From positions 1 through 7,351 of the forward strand of contig JAFGTH010000077.1 of NCBI GenBank assembly GCA_016934225.1: a stretch of 7,351 nt of DNA. Direction: 5' to 3'. The notes under the pieces are model-generated. The model saw nothing but the letters and a program-made list of their open reading frames with translations. It made no database searches and was not told the origin of the DNA. This DNA is from Lentisphaerota bacterium (GTDB taxonomy: Bacteria > Verrucomicrobiota > Kiritimatiellia > UBA8416 > JAFGTH01). The translations under genes were made by a program, and so were the position numbers. Shown one piece after another: positions 6,884-7,351 of the stretch (the first letter of the stretch is position 1; every line of letters begins with the position of its first letter).

Positions 6884-7351
6884 TTATGGTGATGCGCCTG
6901 ATAATTCGATGGGATTTGCGCGCAATTCACGTACCGTGAATAAACCCGGCAAACTGCCACCCTTCAATGTCCTGGCGCCTTTACTACGCTTACCAAACTT
7001 TTCTCTATGCGCATGGAACACCTTATCAACAAATTCCTCGCTCCCAAGCGCTACGCCATCCGCAAAATATCTTACCCGACATTGTAGCAATTCTCCGCGT
7101 GACAATTTCCCGCCTGCCTTCAGCACTTTTTCCACCGTTTGCCTGTCGATACCAGGTTTAATCGGTTTGTCGCCGATTCCTAAACCTTTCTGTGATCCCG
7201 CTTGAAACAGCAGTTTCCTATATCCAGCGCGCACCTGGCTCCATGTACCGCTATAATCCAGCCCACGCATTACTTCGCTGATCCCTTCTCGTGCGCGCCG
7301 GTTTCCGCCTATTGATTCGCCATAACCGCTGTATCTATAGTCTTTCGGATC
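6884..7351 (-). CDS. REP-associated tyrosine transposase (RAYT, IS200-like), C-terminal part, 5' partial
   Basis: The frame stays open to the window edge: before the internal ATG at 7270 it reads DPKDYRYSGYGESIGGNRRA, giving 155 visible residues and a TAA stop at 6886-6884. The DPKDYRYSGYG segment matches the NPxxYRWSSYG stretch that follows the catalytic helix in RAYT/Y1-type transposases. The C-terminal region, with VEKVLKAGGKLSRGELLQ, CRVRYFADGVALGSEEFVD, HREKFGKRSKGAR and GLFTVRELR, is the characteristic tail of the long RAYT group common in Lentisphaerota, Kiritimatiellota and related genomes. The HUH motif and the catalytic tyrosine should lie beyond the right edge and cannot be checked. 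RAYTs act by single-strand DNA cleavage at palindromic REP sequences and are usually single-copy domesticated genes rather than active insertion sequences. The C-terminus looks intact. It converges with the propeller gene and is unlikely to be linked to sugar metabolism. Confidence 0.87.
   Translation of the reverse strand, partial: DPKDYRYSGYGESIGGNRRAREGISEVMRGLDYSGTWSQVRAGYRKLLFQAGSQKGLGIGDKPIKPGIDRQTVEKVLKAGGKLSRGELLQCRVRYFADGVALGSEEFVDKVFHAHREKFGKRSKGARTLKGGSLPGLFTVRELRANPIELSGASP

Noticed and set aside
6879..7205. Plus-strand open frame of 108 codons at the right end
   Set aside because: It is the complement of the transposase gene, whose C-terminal motifs are clearly recognisable on the minus strand and extend through the window edge.
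1..7351. CRISPR array, tRNA, rRNA or riboswitch
   Set aside because: No spaced repeats, cloverleaf sequences or known aptamer cores were seen; the window is almost fully coding.

Overview
The window looks like a carbohydrate-utilisation locus of a free-living or gut bacterium. The combination is a large CBM9-bearing clan-A glycoside hydrolase, an AraC regulator, a MelA-like GH4 glycosidase, a Gfo/Idh/MocA oxidoreductase and an FG-GAP propeller protein, ending in a RAYT-type transposase. It recalls the PVC group (Lentisphaerota/Kiritimatiellota, possibly Planctomycetota). There is no rRNA or other phylogenetic marker, so the lineage is an inference from gene content only.

Layout: 1-1961 (+) is the 3' part of a GH39-like glycoside hydrolase whose 5' end lies outside the window; both catalytic glutamates are visible and a CBM9-like domain closes the protein. 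It converges on an AraC-family regulator (2039-2836, -). The regulator is divergent from a probable three-gene operon on the + strand: a MelA-like GH4 glycosidase (2925-4343), a Gfo/Idh/MocA oxidoreductase (4363-5421, 19 bp downstream) and a seven-repeat FG-GAP/VCBS beta-propeller (5534-6634, 112 bp downstream) with no visible signal peptide. The 88-bp divergent region carries a perfect TATAAT without a good -35 box and several small inverted repeats, as expected for an activator-dependent promoter.

After a 249-bp intergenic stretch, the right end (6884-7351, -) holds the C-terminal part of a REP-associated (IS200-like) transposase that runs off the window. Downstream of its stop codon lie a terminator-like hairpin and an inverted GGTCTG/CAGACC pair that may belong to the element.

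Working model (inference): the large hydrolase attacks a polysaccharide or its fragments outside the cytoplasm, and an imported oligosaccharide induces the AraC protein. The GH4 enzyme then splits a glycosidic bond through NAD-dependent 3-keto chemistry, and the Gfo/Idh enzyme oxidises or reduces a sugar. The propeller may be a cytoplasmic sugar-modifying enzyme rather than a surface adhesin; this is the most interesting open question here. No transporter is present in the window.
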